Source: Oreocharis arfaki
Taxonomy: Eukaryota; Chordata; Aves; Passeriformes; Paramythiidae
DNA: 64,000 nucleotides
Direction: 5' to 3'
Assembly (NCBI GenBank): GCA_013398015.1
Contig: VZRR01012420.1
Coordinates: 1,214,874 to 1,278,873 of the forward strand
The notes below the pieces were generated by a model. That model was not told where the DNA came from. It did no database searches and saw only the letters and a program-made list of their open reading frames with translations. Made by a program: the position numbers and the translations under genes. Below, piece after piece: positions 26,854-37,464 of this stretch (positions within the stretch are counted from its first letter, which is position 1; the number at the start of each line of letters is the position of its first letter).

Positions 26854-27649
26854 GAACCTTTCCATCCTCCCAAGGTGTAGCTATGCGAACGCTCAGCCCT
26901 GAAGGCAGGTTTTTACACAAGAGCAGCGCTCAGAGGGGATGTTTCTAGTGCGTTGTGGCAGAAATCCGAGGGCATCAAAGGTGTAAGGCACACAAAAGCT
27001 TGTCTCTTCCCTTCTTCCTTACAGCCAAGAAACTGAAAAGAAAAGGGTCTGGGGCTGTTGATCACATCCCGTCCGGTTTTAGGTCCGAACACTGGACCAG
27101 GGTGCGGGTTCACATGGCAAAGAGGAGCGGGGAGCTCTTGGCTCCCACGGGTCGGGGCGGACCCCTCGGGTTGCAGCGGGGCTCGGGACCGGCGCCGCTC
27201 CCGGCAGGAGCCACCCGGGAGGGGACAGAGGCCGCGTCTCCCGCGAGAGACCCGCGCAAAAAGGCGCTCCCCGGCGGGGCTGGCGCTGCCCGGCCGTGCT
27301 GCCCCCAAGCCCGGTCCGCGGGCGGAGGCTCCGGCTCGGCTCGGAGCGATCCGCAGCGGCAGCCAGAGCCTCCAGCCGCCCACCCGCCGCCTCTCCCGGC
27401 ATCCTTCATCCCCATCCTCCGCTCCTTCCTGCTTCGGCGGTGGAAGCAGCCCCCCGCCGGGGGCCGGGGATGCCCTCCCCTCCTCTCCCTCCCTCCAGCC
27501 GCAGCGGGGGAGGGGGGCTGTGATGCTGTAGGGGGATCCCCGGGAGTCGAGCGGGGTCTCCCCTTCCGCCTGATGCCGGGATCTCCCCGCTCGGCGCCGG
27601 CGGCCCCAGCGGCGGCTGCTGGGGGGTGGCTACCGGGGGGTGGGGGGCC

Positions 27650-28081
27650 NNNNNNNNNNNNNNNNNNNNNNNNNNNNNNNNNNNNNNNNNNNNNNNNNNN
27701 NNNNNNNNNNNNNNNNNNNNNNNNNNNNNNNNNNNNNNNNNNNNNNNNNNNNNNNNNNNNNNNNNNNNNNNNNNNNNNNNNNNNNNNNNNNNNNNNNNNN
27801 NNNNNNNNNNNNNNNNNNNNNNNNNNNNNNNNNNNNNNNNNNNNNNNNNNNNNNNNNNNNNNNNNNNNNNNNNNNNNNNNNNNNNNNNNNNNNNNNNNNN
27901 NNNNNNNNNNNNNNNNNNNNNNNNNNNNNNNNNNNNNNNNNNNNNNNNNNNNNNNNNNNNNNNNNNNNNNNNNNNNNNNNNNNNNNNNNNNNNNNNNNNN
28001 NNNNNNNNNNNNNNNNNNNNNNNNNNNNNNNNNNNNNNNNNNNNNNNNNNNNNNNNNNNNNNNNNNNNNNNNNNNNNNNNN
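27650..28081. other. Assembly gap (432 N) inside KCNQ3 exon 1 region
   Basis: A run of 432 undetermined bases. The left flank is extremely G-rich: three runs of six G at 27621-27626, 27635-27640 and 27642-27647. The right flank is coding exon. The true missing length is unknown; 432 may be an estimate. By comparison with mammalian KCNQ3, about 40 N-terminal residues (roughly 120 coding bases), the start codon and part of the 5' UTR should lie here. Confidence 0.99.
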
Positions 28082-28348
28082 GGGGCGGCGAGCGGCGGCC
28101 GGCGGCGACCCCGAGCAGGGCTCGCTGGCCCTGGGCACCGGCGGCGACCGCGACGGGACGCTGCTGCTGGAGGGCGGCGGGAAGGAGGAGGGAGGCAAGC
28201 GGAGCCCGCCGGGACTGGGGCTGCTGGCGAAGACCCCCCTGAGCCGCCCGGTGAAGCGGAACCACGCCAGGTACCGCCGCATCCAAACTTTGATCTACGA
28301 CGCCCTGGAACGACCCCGCGGCTGGGCGCTGCTCTATCACGCCTTCGT
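28082..28348 (+). CDS. KCNQ3: KCNQ3 exon 1, 3' part (Kv7.3 potassium channel)
   Basis: This is the first coding exon of the voltage-gated potassium channel subunit Kv7.3. In the known family, Kv7.3 co-assembles with Kv7.2 (KCNQ2) or Kv7.5 in the neuronal plasma membrane to carry the M-current, a slow non-inactivating current that restrains repetitive firing. It needs PIP2 and is suppressed by muscarinic signalling. Visible here are 88 complete codons after the N run plus two bases of a split codon. In order they show a Gly/Ala/Arg-rich start, GDPEQGSLALGTGGDRDGTL, LLEGGG, the block LLAKTPLSRPVKRN, then YRRIQTLIYDALERPRGW and ALLYHAFV, the entry into transmembrane segment S1. SLALG...DGTLLLEGGG and LLAKTPLSRPVKRN distinguish KCNQ3 from KCNQ2, 4 and 5. 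The frame is codon starts at positions divisible by 3. The start codon is missing (gap). The exon ends in phase 2 (TTC GT) at a GTGAGT donor. The rest of the protein, from S1 to the C-terminus, is outside the window. Confidence 0.96.
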
Positions 28349-28354
28349 GTGAGT
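28346..28354 (+). other. KCNQ3: KCNQ3 exon 1 splice donor
   Basis: The junction reads CGT|GTGAGT with the intron starting at 28349. GTGAGT matches the U1 consensus at all intronic positions. It splits the valine codon (GT + one base from exon 2), the same phase I recall for exon 1 of mammalian KCNQ genes. Reading on without splicing gives an immediate in-frame TGA (28350-28352), which supports the boundary. Confidence 0.92.
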
Positions 28355-29607
28355 ACGCGGAGCGCGGAGCGGGGCTCCCGAGGGCGCATCTGGGGCTGCC
28401 CCGGGGGGTGCGCCCGGGGCCACCGTTTTGCTTTATCATTCTCGGCGCAAGGCGCTCCGGGGGCTCGCTCCGGCGCCGGCTGTGTGTGGAGCAAGGGTCT
28501 GATACGGGGTGTGCTGATGAGCGGCTTTATTTCTCTTATGTCGTCGGGTTTTCCAAAAGGAGCAGCTGCTTTAACTCTCTGTTTCTGTCTTGCCCGTACC
28601 TCCACGTTGCCTTGGAGTGGCATTCCCGACCCTGTGTGTCTGAGGCACTGGAAAAGGGATGCCAGAAAGACCAAGCTCTGAGGGTTTTAAGGCTCGGAGT
28701 GCTTCAGGGGAACGCGGCCAGTTCAGCTCAGCCTGGAGCGTGAGGTTTAACTCGCTGTTACAGACCGCGAGTGAACCGATTCCTTCCGTAGTTGAAAGTG
28801 TCAAATGAAAACCATCGGGTTTCGGTCCGATAAGCATCACCCCGCAGTGCATGAAACCCGAGCATTGCAGCGCTGTCAACCAGAAAGTTACACTGACCAC
28901 AAGTGAACTGAGAGGAAATATACTCGTTTTATTGCCCAAAGGTGACAAGTCAAGAGAATGATAACTGGTTTGCATTCCTAAAAATTCTGTTGTCTTAAGT
29001 TTTCATAAGGAATATTGAAAAGATCATTCTGCAAACAGCATAGAATGGAGCTGACAGAGTCCTATTAAAATAAATGTGTGTTTTAGTGTTGTGAATGTGT
29101 TTGAAAATGCAGGGGTTTATCAGTGATCGCGGTGGTACTGTTTTTCTTTGGCACTGTAAGATGTGCAGAGCTCCATGTGACAGAGGATTTAAGCAGTGAT
29201 TTCTGAAATTGGTTTGTTTGCCAAAGACAAACAAAGCTCTCTAGGCTGCATGGGTTGTGAGCCTGAAGCTGGATCTCAGACAGTCCTGATCATTGGCATA
29301 GTCCTTGCACCTGCAAATAAACAGTTTGAATGTAGGGCTGTGATTTTATCTTCAGGCACATTTTTATTGATGTTCGCAGTGATTTAGCCCTGAGCAAGAA
29401 TTAAAAGGCAATGTTCACTAGTGGAGTGCTGCTTGTGTACCACTCATTCATTGCTGCTCCTCTATTTTCAATGTTTATTCATAAAGTACATCTTGGGACA
29501 CAGGTCTTGCTTTCCAGCTTAATGTCTGTGAAAATGTGGAAACTCGATGCTGTGACACTTTTTCAGTTCTTTCACCTCTTTTTGCCACAGGAAAACTTGT
29601 GCTAGCA

Positions 29608-29657
29608 GGCACAAGTGAAATGTGTTGTGCTGGGCACAAGTGAAATGTGTTGTACTG
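29608..29657. repeat. Two-copy 25-bp tandem duplication
   Basis: Two adjacent 25-bp units, 29608-29632 and 29633-29657. Each begins GGCACAAGTGAAATGTG and the two differ at a single base (GTGCTG versus GTACTG). Each copy contains CAAGTG, which resembles an E-box or NKX2-type core. This is probably a recent replication-slippage duplication. Confidence 0.93.
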
Positions 29658-31818
29658 GGAAGGCTCTTGGGTCTGGAGCTTGCTGTTCAGTTGTGTTCAG
29701 TATTGCATAATGCTGCTTCTGGCTGGTGAGAGCCATGGCTGGACAGAGGGGCACCCCTTTCATCCTGCCTTGGCCAGCTCACACACATCAGTGAGGCTTT
29801 AGCACACAGCAGAGCATTGCGAGCGGTTTGCACCCCTCTGTGGCAGCTGGGTCAAATCTGTGCCCAGGCTTGTGTCTGGATATAAGCAATAGGACAGTGG
29901 ATGTGTATGGAGAGGCTCAGATAAGCTGAGAGATTCACAATTATTTGCAGTGGTATAAGGATTTCCAAGTTACAGCATTCATTTTAGATAACTCTCTAGA
30001 TGTGTGGTTGACCTTAAGATACTTATTCAATATGGATCACAGAATGGAAAAAAAATCCTGATGTTTGTAAGGTTTGATCCTTCTTAGCAGTGGACCTGAC
30101 ACTGTGTGGTCAGCTTCTCTTTGATGACTAGTCAGTCCTGCAAAACTGAAATGTCAATCTGACTCACAAAAGTCAGTAACAGTCTTGTGAAAACCATCAA
30201 TGCCAAATTCAGTATTAATGAAAATGAAATGAAAGAAACACTTCTAGAAGTCCTTATCTTTAAAGGAAGTAAAATGCCCAGGTCTGTCAGCCCAGCAACA
30301 GGCACTCCATCCCTTCTCAGGACATCCAGGGGATCTTGCTGTCCAGGTTGGCCCCACTGTGTTTCTGTTCAGTCTCAGCTCCCTCTGAACTCAGTTGAAG
30401 CTGTGGGGTTTTACCTCACTGTAGGATCAAACCCTACAAAAGGAATCTGCTGAGTGATGGAAGGGCGTGCTGAGATCTTGCTGACAGGCTTCAGAGCTTG
30501 TTCCTGCCGCTGGAGAAGGAAGACCTGCTCGAGAGCAGGAGCTGTGGGGCAGCAGCATCTAAGTTGATACACAAAGTCTTTATTCTTGCTTTCAAATGAA
30601 TTGTCTTTTAACTTTTTTTGCTTCTGTAAGGGAGTGTGTCTCATTTGGAGGTGCTGCTGTGACACAGTGTAGTTCCATCCCAGCATCTTCCAGTGCTTCT
30701 TTTCACACTAGAACAGGTTACACTTTTCCTTGGGAAGGTGAGAGATTGCCAGTCTTCCCATAAAATCTACAAATTTGATCCTCTTTTAATTTTCAAAGGA
30801 AGTCGCATTTGGCTTATCTTAATGGCATGTTACACTTTGTCTCATCTTCTGAGTAACTTTGCACTAAGTGCCATGCACCCAAAACTACCCAGTAAAATTT
30901 TTTCTCTCATGTACAAATAACCAGAAGATAAACAGCTGAGGGCCAAAAGGGATCGCAGCATGGCTGGATGTGATGAATTCCTTATAGATCCAAGCATTCA
31001 GAGGTGTTTAATGAGGAGATGATGCAAAGCACTCTCAATATTGTGTATATCCCAGGGTCTGGGAGGCAGGAAACTGCTGATGGAAGAGGGTTGCAACTTT
31101 TCAAGACATGCTGAGGGTGTTGTGTGAGGGGCAGGAAGAGGCTCTGACAAGGTCTTTGCAAAAGCTTTGGATGCCACAACTTTTGAAAGGGTGGTGCAGA
31201 TGGGATCTCATTAAATCCTGCAGCGATGCACATACGGCTGCAAAGGGGTCACGATCCTGTGTGTGTCTCACTGCTGCAGTGTGCACATAAATACGGCTCG
31301 AGCGCTGCCTCGCAAACGCTCGCTTTAGTCGGCGTTGGGTGTTCTGAAATGATTCAGTCAGTCTCAAGGAGAACTCATAAACGGGATCAGGCCCTGCCAA
31401 GCCCTAGGGACAGAGATGCAGGAGAGAGAGGGTAATTCCTTTAATTCCTGATGGCAATTTTAGCATTCGGCTTTCTCTGGCAGTGATTGACAGAAAGTGG
31501 CGTGAGATACTTTCCTTGTGATTCTTCCTTCTTCTTTGTTCTGCAGAAGTGAGTTTGTCCAAGCCTATCCTTGGGGATTTGGTCCCTAAAGAAGCTGACT
31601 CTGTTTCCTTCACCATCTGAAAACATTTATTTTCTGGTGTCTCTACTAGACAAAAGATATATCTATCACCCATGATATTCCCCTTTGCTGGGTCACCAGG
31701 GTTCGTGGACTTCTTGGCAATATGGCAGTGTCTTAGTGACATAGTTGGTAAGAGAAATTTATTTTTCCCATGAAAAATTTCACCTCCATAAAGCTAAACT
31801 TTAGCTGAACATTTTCAG

Positions 31819-31849
31819 AATAAAATAAAATCAAATAAAATAGATAAAA
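31819..31849. repeat. TAAAA-type simple repeat
   Basis: Imperfect AATAAAATAAAATC / AAATAAAATAGATAAAAT tract of about 31 bp. Contains several AATAAA hexamers by composition, which should not be read as polyadenylation sites. Confidence 0.8.
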
Positions 31850-34800
31850 TCTGATTTAACCTTTGAGATTTCATTTGGAAATATCTCTTGTGGGTTGCAG
31901 GTCAGGCTGCAGTCTATCCCTGTTCTTTTCTGAGCTCATGTCGCTGTAGGTACGGCTGATGTTCCCATGATGCTCTGTATTTCCCTTTGTGTTAGGCAGT
32001 GCAATACATTGTAGGAAACCCCTGCAGTTGTGCCTCGTGGGATGTGTGCTGTGGCCAGGGAGACAGACTCGAGACCTGTCCGCCTCCACAAACCATCCAA
32101 ATGTTTTATTTATGCACAGAAGCATTAATGAGGAGAATGAAAAATTGAAACAAGTAAGATTTTTATTTTTCCAGTGTATTTTTAGTTGCAAGCACAAAAT
32201 ATTTGGTGGATAAAGGACAGAGTCTAGAAAGGTAACATAATATAGATCGTTTGGAATTTCAATTTGTGGAAAATTTTCAACCTGACTTAAAGAAAAGAGA
32301 GGATGAAGGAGAGGTAACTAGGACTAGATATTCTCATTTTCATACCATTTTCTGAGACAACTGCAGCATTTACTCTCATGGAAAAATAAGACTAGGAAAA
32401 GGGTTTGGATTAGATATCTCTTTTTGGGGAAGTGTGCAATATCACCTGCACTCTGGTGGTGTAGTCAACCTGATGTATCTGCTGAGAGGGGGAAGCCATG
32501 GGGAACATTAGAGAACCCTTCTCTATTTGCCATTCTTTCTGTACTGCTTAATACCTGGAATAAAAAGAGGAGGCAGAGTCATGCGATCCATCAAATCAGC
32601 AGCATTTCTGGGAAGCACCGGCGAGCACCTCTTGCATGACTGATTGTAGGTGGGTTGTTTGCAGAAAAGAGTGTCATGGGATTTGGGGAACAGGTTGAAG
32701 GTTTGGAGACTTCCCATGATTTTCCTCTTTGCCCTTCAGGAGATGCTCCATAAGATTTGCTCACCCCCCCAGCCTCTGTGAGCCATCTGGAGGGAGATGG
32801 GAGAAGGTTCGGGGTAAAAAGAAGGACAAATATGAATCTTTTCTTGGCTTGTTTGGCATGGACTTGTATCTGAGTGAGTCCCTAGAGCAGCAGAGCGAGC
32901 CTGGTCCATTAGCAAGTGCCCTTTGCTTGTGTGTGTGCCAGTATGAGTTCTGCTTTAATTATTTATGCTAATTCATCATAATGCATGGATAACTATTCTG
33001 CAGTATACTTTGTAAAAAATAATGAAGTCTTAGTCATTGGAGACCTTACCACACACCTCTGCTCTTGCAGCTCCACTGAGGTTTGTGGAGCCACCCTGGG
33101 ATTGCGTTTGGTTTGGGGGGCTGCGACTGTAGCTCAGCTGCTGGGATCAGCTGACAGGACAGAAAAAAAATGGGATTTGCTGGGGGAAGGAGAACGGGCA
33201 GCACAGCCTGGGGAAGCCACTGCCTGGGTAACGAGTGGCTTGTGATCCCCAGTCGTAGCTCTGGAGTCCCTTCAGCAGCTCACAGGTGCCCAGTGCTTGC
33301 TTAAGCATCCAAACAGCCTCTGAAATTACAGACCAGGCCCTTTGGTGGGAACAGGTGTTCACCTGCAGCCTCAAATCTCTGTGCTTGGGCATCAGTGCTG
33401 AGAGCAAGACCCACTCCACAGCAGGTAGCCCCAGGTTGGGTTGGTTTGCCCCACATCCCACGTTGCCATGACTACGCTGCCTACTTACCAAGTTTTGGTG
33501 CTGCTCATCCTGCTCAATGGCTCGTGGGAGCTGCAGGCACACGGCTGCGTGGTGCACAGGGTGTGCCTCAGTGTCCCCCAACCTCCTGGGGCTGCAGGTC
33601 CCCGAGCACCCTTCTGCAAGTTCAGTCCCCAGCTCAGGCCAGCCTCATCTGGATGGGCATTGGGATCCACGGTGGCTGGCGATGCCCCAGGGACGGCACG
33701 GCCTGAGGGTGGGCAGCAGCACTGCCAGTGCCAGCAAACACTCAGCAGCTGGTCTGTCAGTGCTGCCAGCTCAGCCGAGGAACAGCCCCTCAAATAGAAC
33801 TCATAGTCCCTGGTGTAAGGTCTATAAAACTGAACACTCCCAAATTTAATCAGTTTGACGAGCAGTGATATAGCAGAACCACCAAAGCAGCCAGCAAATC
33901 AGGTTTTTCTTCTCTTTTAGAGACTTGGTGAGAGGAGCAGCAGCATCTCAGTGCCACCCCAGCAGTTCTGGAGACACTGTCAGTGCTAAAGCTCAGGACT
34001 AGACCTGTCTCAGTATCTCCAGCCTGGACTCTGGTCAGAAGTGTCACTCTTCATAAAAGCCATCTCAGCCTCTTCACATGCCTCTGTTTGCTCCTCGCAG
34101 CAAACAGTGGATCATGATGGGGCACAGCAGGGGCTGGGCACTTCTGGGACAGCTGCTGGGTGAGGAGGACACCTGAGCTTTACTTCTTGTTTTAATCTGA
34201 GAGGGAGATTAGGGAAATGGTACAAAAATGAGCAGGGAGAGACTTTCTACGCCCGTTTTGCTCATTTTGCTGTAAAATGTAGGAACACTAAAAACAAATT
34301 TAATGGAAAAAAATACTAACTAAAGACTATGTGTCTTAAAAGCTGGATTAAAATGATAATACATACATGTAACACCAATCATAAATCACCATGTGCTTGA
34401 GTGTGTGCAGGTGAACATGAAGGTGCCCCGGCCGTTCCTGCTTCTCCCAAAGATCACTCCAGAAGCTTCTCACACAGCATATTTCTGTACCTTTTTTGGT
34501 GCTCCCTGTCTTCAAATATCACTCGATTGAATCCTTTTTTTATTTCAAGGTTACCCAACATACAAACCTGTGCATGTATGTAGAAAATAATTCTGTATCC
34601 CTTGACTGTCAAAAAGTCATTTGGGGCATTGAGATGCATGTGGAAGGTCAGACAATGGCATGCATATTCAAGGACAAGGTCTGAACCTGAGGAATTTGGT
34701 TTAATAGGTAGAAGAAACTTTTTGATCAAAATTGATCAAGTGAGCATTAAGGTAATTTATATGTTGTTTACAAACATAAAAGGTTGGTGACCTTAGACAT

Positions 34801-35144
34801 AGTCAGGTGGCTGGGTACTACCATGATCAGCCTTGCTTGGTATAAATAAATGATAATGTTTATTCTTGTATTTAATAACATTATATTCCCTTTTTGTATT
34901 TAAGAATCCCATACTCTCTGGTGCATGGAACTTTACAGAAGGAATGGAGCCATGCATCTGCTATTGCTTCTGGCAGACACTGTATTAAATGGGACAACTT
35001 AAATATTAATAGCTTTGCAGGGAATATGGAGAGCTGTTAAGTGTATGCTGCCTTCTGTCTTAGGATGGTAGCTGGGAAATGCAGCATTTTCCGTGGAGAG
35101 AGGGACACACCCCGGGATATTTAGGTTTTGGTAACCTACTTGGA

Positions 35145-35280
35145 AAAAGGCACTTTGGGAGAACTTCCAGGCTGAAAATCTGTAAATTGCCATCCCCAGT
35201 CTTAAGTGAGCAAATTGCATAAAAGTGTGTTTAACTTGGAGCGAGTGAAAGGTCCCACTGAAGTCAGGAGGAACCTGTCC
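35145..35280. repeat. Possible ancient amniote SINE-like relic
   Basis: Contains GAGCAAATTGCATAAAAGTG, TGTTTAACTTGGAGCGAGTG, then AAAGGTCCCACTGAAGTCAG. This resembles the old amniote repeat with AAGCACATGCTTAACTTTAAGC followed by GTAGTCCCACTGAAGTCAATGGGA, widely scattered in reptile and bird genomes. The upstream GGCACTTTGGGAGAACTTCC may belong to it. The assignment is from memory with a diverged match, so confidence is moderate to low. Confidence 0.42.
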
Positions 35281-37464
35281 AAGGGGACACTGAGGTAATC
35301 CAAAGCAGAAGTGTGTGACTGGGATTTGGTGGAAGGCAGCACGATGTATCATCATCTTCCTCTGCACAACCAGCTTGTTGTTCTACTCAGGCCTGGTGGG
35401 ATCCTTCTAAGCTCAGGTTCTCCACAGGATCCATCACACATCTTCAGGCTTTCCACTGCTTAATAGCCACCTCTGGCTGTAGTCACCAGGATACCACCTT
35501 GTCCTCCTTAGTGGTGCAAACCATGCTAAAGTGGAGGTTTAATATCTCTAACTCTGCTAAATCTCAGTCTGGAGAGATGTTGAGACCCTGACATGAGAAG
35601 CATCTGGTGTCTCTCGAGATGGCATTTGCTCTCACTCCCCTCTCCCACATGATTATTCTTGCCACAGTCCTTCACACTTTAATTTTTCTCAGTTGCTGGT
35701 ACATGGTGGTGGAGCTGTAGAGGTCCATTGTCTGGCAGCTGCAGAGGAGGAATCCTCTTCCTCTCTTGGTTGCTGTTGTCTTTTACTTCCTTTGACTTTG
35801 CACACTTTATTTCGTTTTATGGATACTTGGATCTCACTTGTCCCCCTGTTTTCAGAGCTGTGGCTGAGAGCTGTGTGGATGTACTTTGCATTCCTTTGGC
35901 AACACATGTTAGTTTGTGATTGTCGTGTTGACTCTTCGGAGGTGTTTTTTTTTTTAAATCTCAAGTGCTTTTTATATTTATTTTCTTCTGTCCTCACTAA
36001 TGTTTTGATCACCTTCTAGATTAGTACCTCATAATTTTGTTAATACTCAATTTTGTTCTTTTTTTAGATCATTAAGGAAACACTTAGTAAGGCCAGAACT
36101 AACAAACAGTGTTCAGCATTTCACTAACTAACAACTTCCCTGCTTCCTGGTTAATACAATATCATCTGTTAGGGCTTTTTTTATAGCTCTGAATTGAATT
36201 TTTACTGTAATGTAGTTTCTCCCAGTCATTTGAATTAATACTAAACAAAAAATTTTATGAAATATTGCACCTCTGTCAAAACTGCAAATATTTCCTCATT
36301 TCTTTTTGTTCAAACCTGAGTTTCAGGCTGTTTATCTGTTTAGTTCTGTGATGTGCATTTAATTGTTATCTTCCCATCTCAGATTTTTTTCATGCTTTTG
36401 ACATCGTGCGTATCTCATACAACAAAACAATTAATTGCTCCTGGTGCCATCCACCACTAGAGCAGAGATAAAGCAGTGCAGAAAGCTTAAATATCCCAAT
36501 CCATTGAGGTCCTAGTTCTTCTATGTTTTATAGCAGCCATTAGAGTTGGGCTATACCTAACTTAGGTCAACTACAGAGATGTTAATCCTAAACCAGAAGA
36601 CTCTTTACAGGACATTCCCTACTGACTGTAAATTCAGAGTGTAAAATTTTCTGCTTTCAGTGGGGATGGAGGAGAAGCAAGTGCAGCTGTTGAGGGACTG
36701 ATAGCGAAATCCCTGGAGCGCCTGGTGGGGAGCTGCCCACCAGTTATCAGCAGTGCCGCATCAGCTCTGCTTATCTTTGCTCCCCTCATGCCTCTCCATG
36801 GAGGCTCAGAGTGTTTATGAGGAGGGATTACACCTTGAGGAGGTAATGTCAAGAGCAGCTGATTGAAATTGCAGGGGAATTAGTTTAGGAAGGTAATTAC
36901 ACGAACTGGAATTTGCTCTTCTACCTTTGCTAACACTGCTGCTCCTGTGAGATGTGCTGGGAGAATTTCAGTGCACACAGCTGAGGCTCCCTGATCACAC
37001 CTCAGACACTGTCTGTGCCCTGGCACCAGATGCACAGGCCATGGCCAGGACCAGCCTTGCCCTGCAGCTATGACAGCAGCTTTGCTCATGCCCAGAGCAG
37101 GGATTAACCATGTCTTGGCTAATTGTCAAAGGCATGACAGGGATATTCCCAAGCAGTGACACACACTGACTGACAGAACAACACTGGTGGGTGGTGGTTT
37201 TGTTCTGAGGTGACGAGTAACTTGAGCACAGATCAAGTGCTGCCACAGACCTGGGACCACACCCAGTAGGAGTCTGAGTGGGGCTCCCTGCTCAGGAGGC
37301 AGGTGAGGTCAGTGATGTGGACACTGGTCTTGCTCGCTGGCCTCAGGGACAGAGAGCTGGGATGAGCATCTTTGGGTTATTAGAAGAGACATAATTCATG
37401 TGTGTGAGATCTTACCTCTTTGAGGATATCCTCCTGGGTCTATGCAAAAAAGCCACTTTTTGGG

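Larger units (their letters stand above)
27100..28500 (+). promoter_or_regulatory. KCNQ3: CpG island spanning KCNQ3 promoter, 5' UTR and exon 1
   Basis: Sequence composition changes abruptly near 27100 from AT-rich to strongly GC-rich with dense CpG, and returns to normal after about 28500. GC boxes matching the Sp1 core are visible at 27154-27160 (GGGGCGG), 27320-27325 (GGGCGG) and, reversed, 27376-27381 (CCGCCC). No convincing TATA box precedes the island, which fits a broad CpG-type promoter. The transcription start cannot be placed. KCNQ2 and KCNQ3 transcription has been reported to depend on Sp1 and to be repressed by REST. I saw GC boxes, but no full REST element in the sequenced part. 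The centre of the island is lost in the N run. Confidence 0.85.
28520..37464. other. Intron 1 segment, no gene recognised
   Basis: The sequence returns to AT-leaning composition. Items noted within it: a 25-bp tandem duplication at 29608-29657, a CpG cluster at 31294-31334, a TAAAA-type tract at 31819-31849, a GC-rich patch at 33100-33850 with several overlapping short frames on both strands, and a possible SINE-like relic at 35145-35280. No frame here shows a recognisable protein domain. Confidence 0.5.

Noticed and set aside
26955..28674. Several very long frames (200-465 codons) on both strands crossing 27650-28081
   Set aside because: They are open only because the N run cannot encode stops and the flanks are GC-rich. 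Only the plus-strand frame after the gap carries recognisable KCNQ3 sequence.
28867..28876. GCGCTGTC, a half of a reverse RE1 site, just after exon 1
   Set aside because: The second half is absent; a half-site of eight bases is expected by chance.
33271..33291. Possible REST/NRSF (RE1) element, TTCAGCAGCTCACAGGTGCC
   Set aside because: Matches the left half (TTCAGCA) but not the GGACAGCGCC half at the correct spacing.
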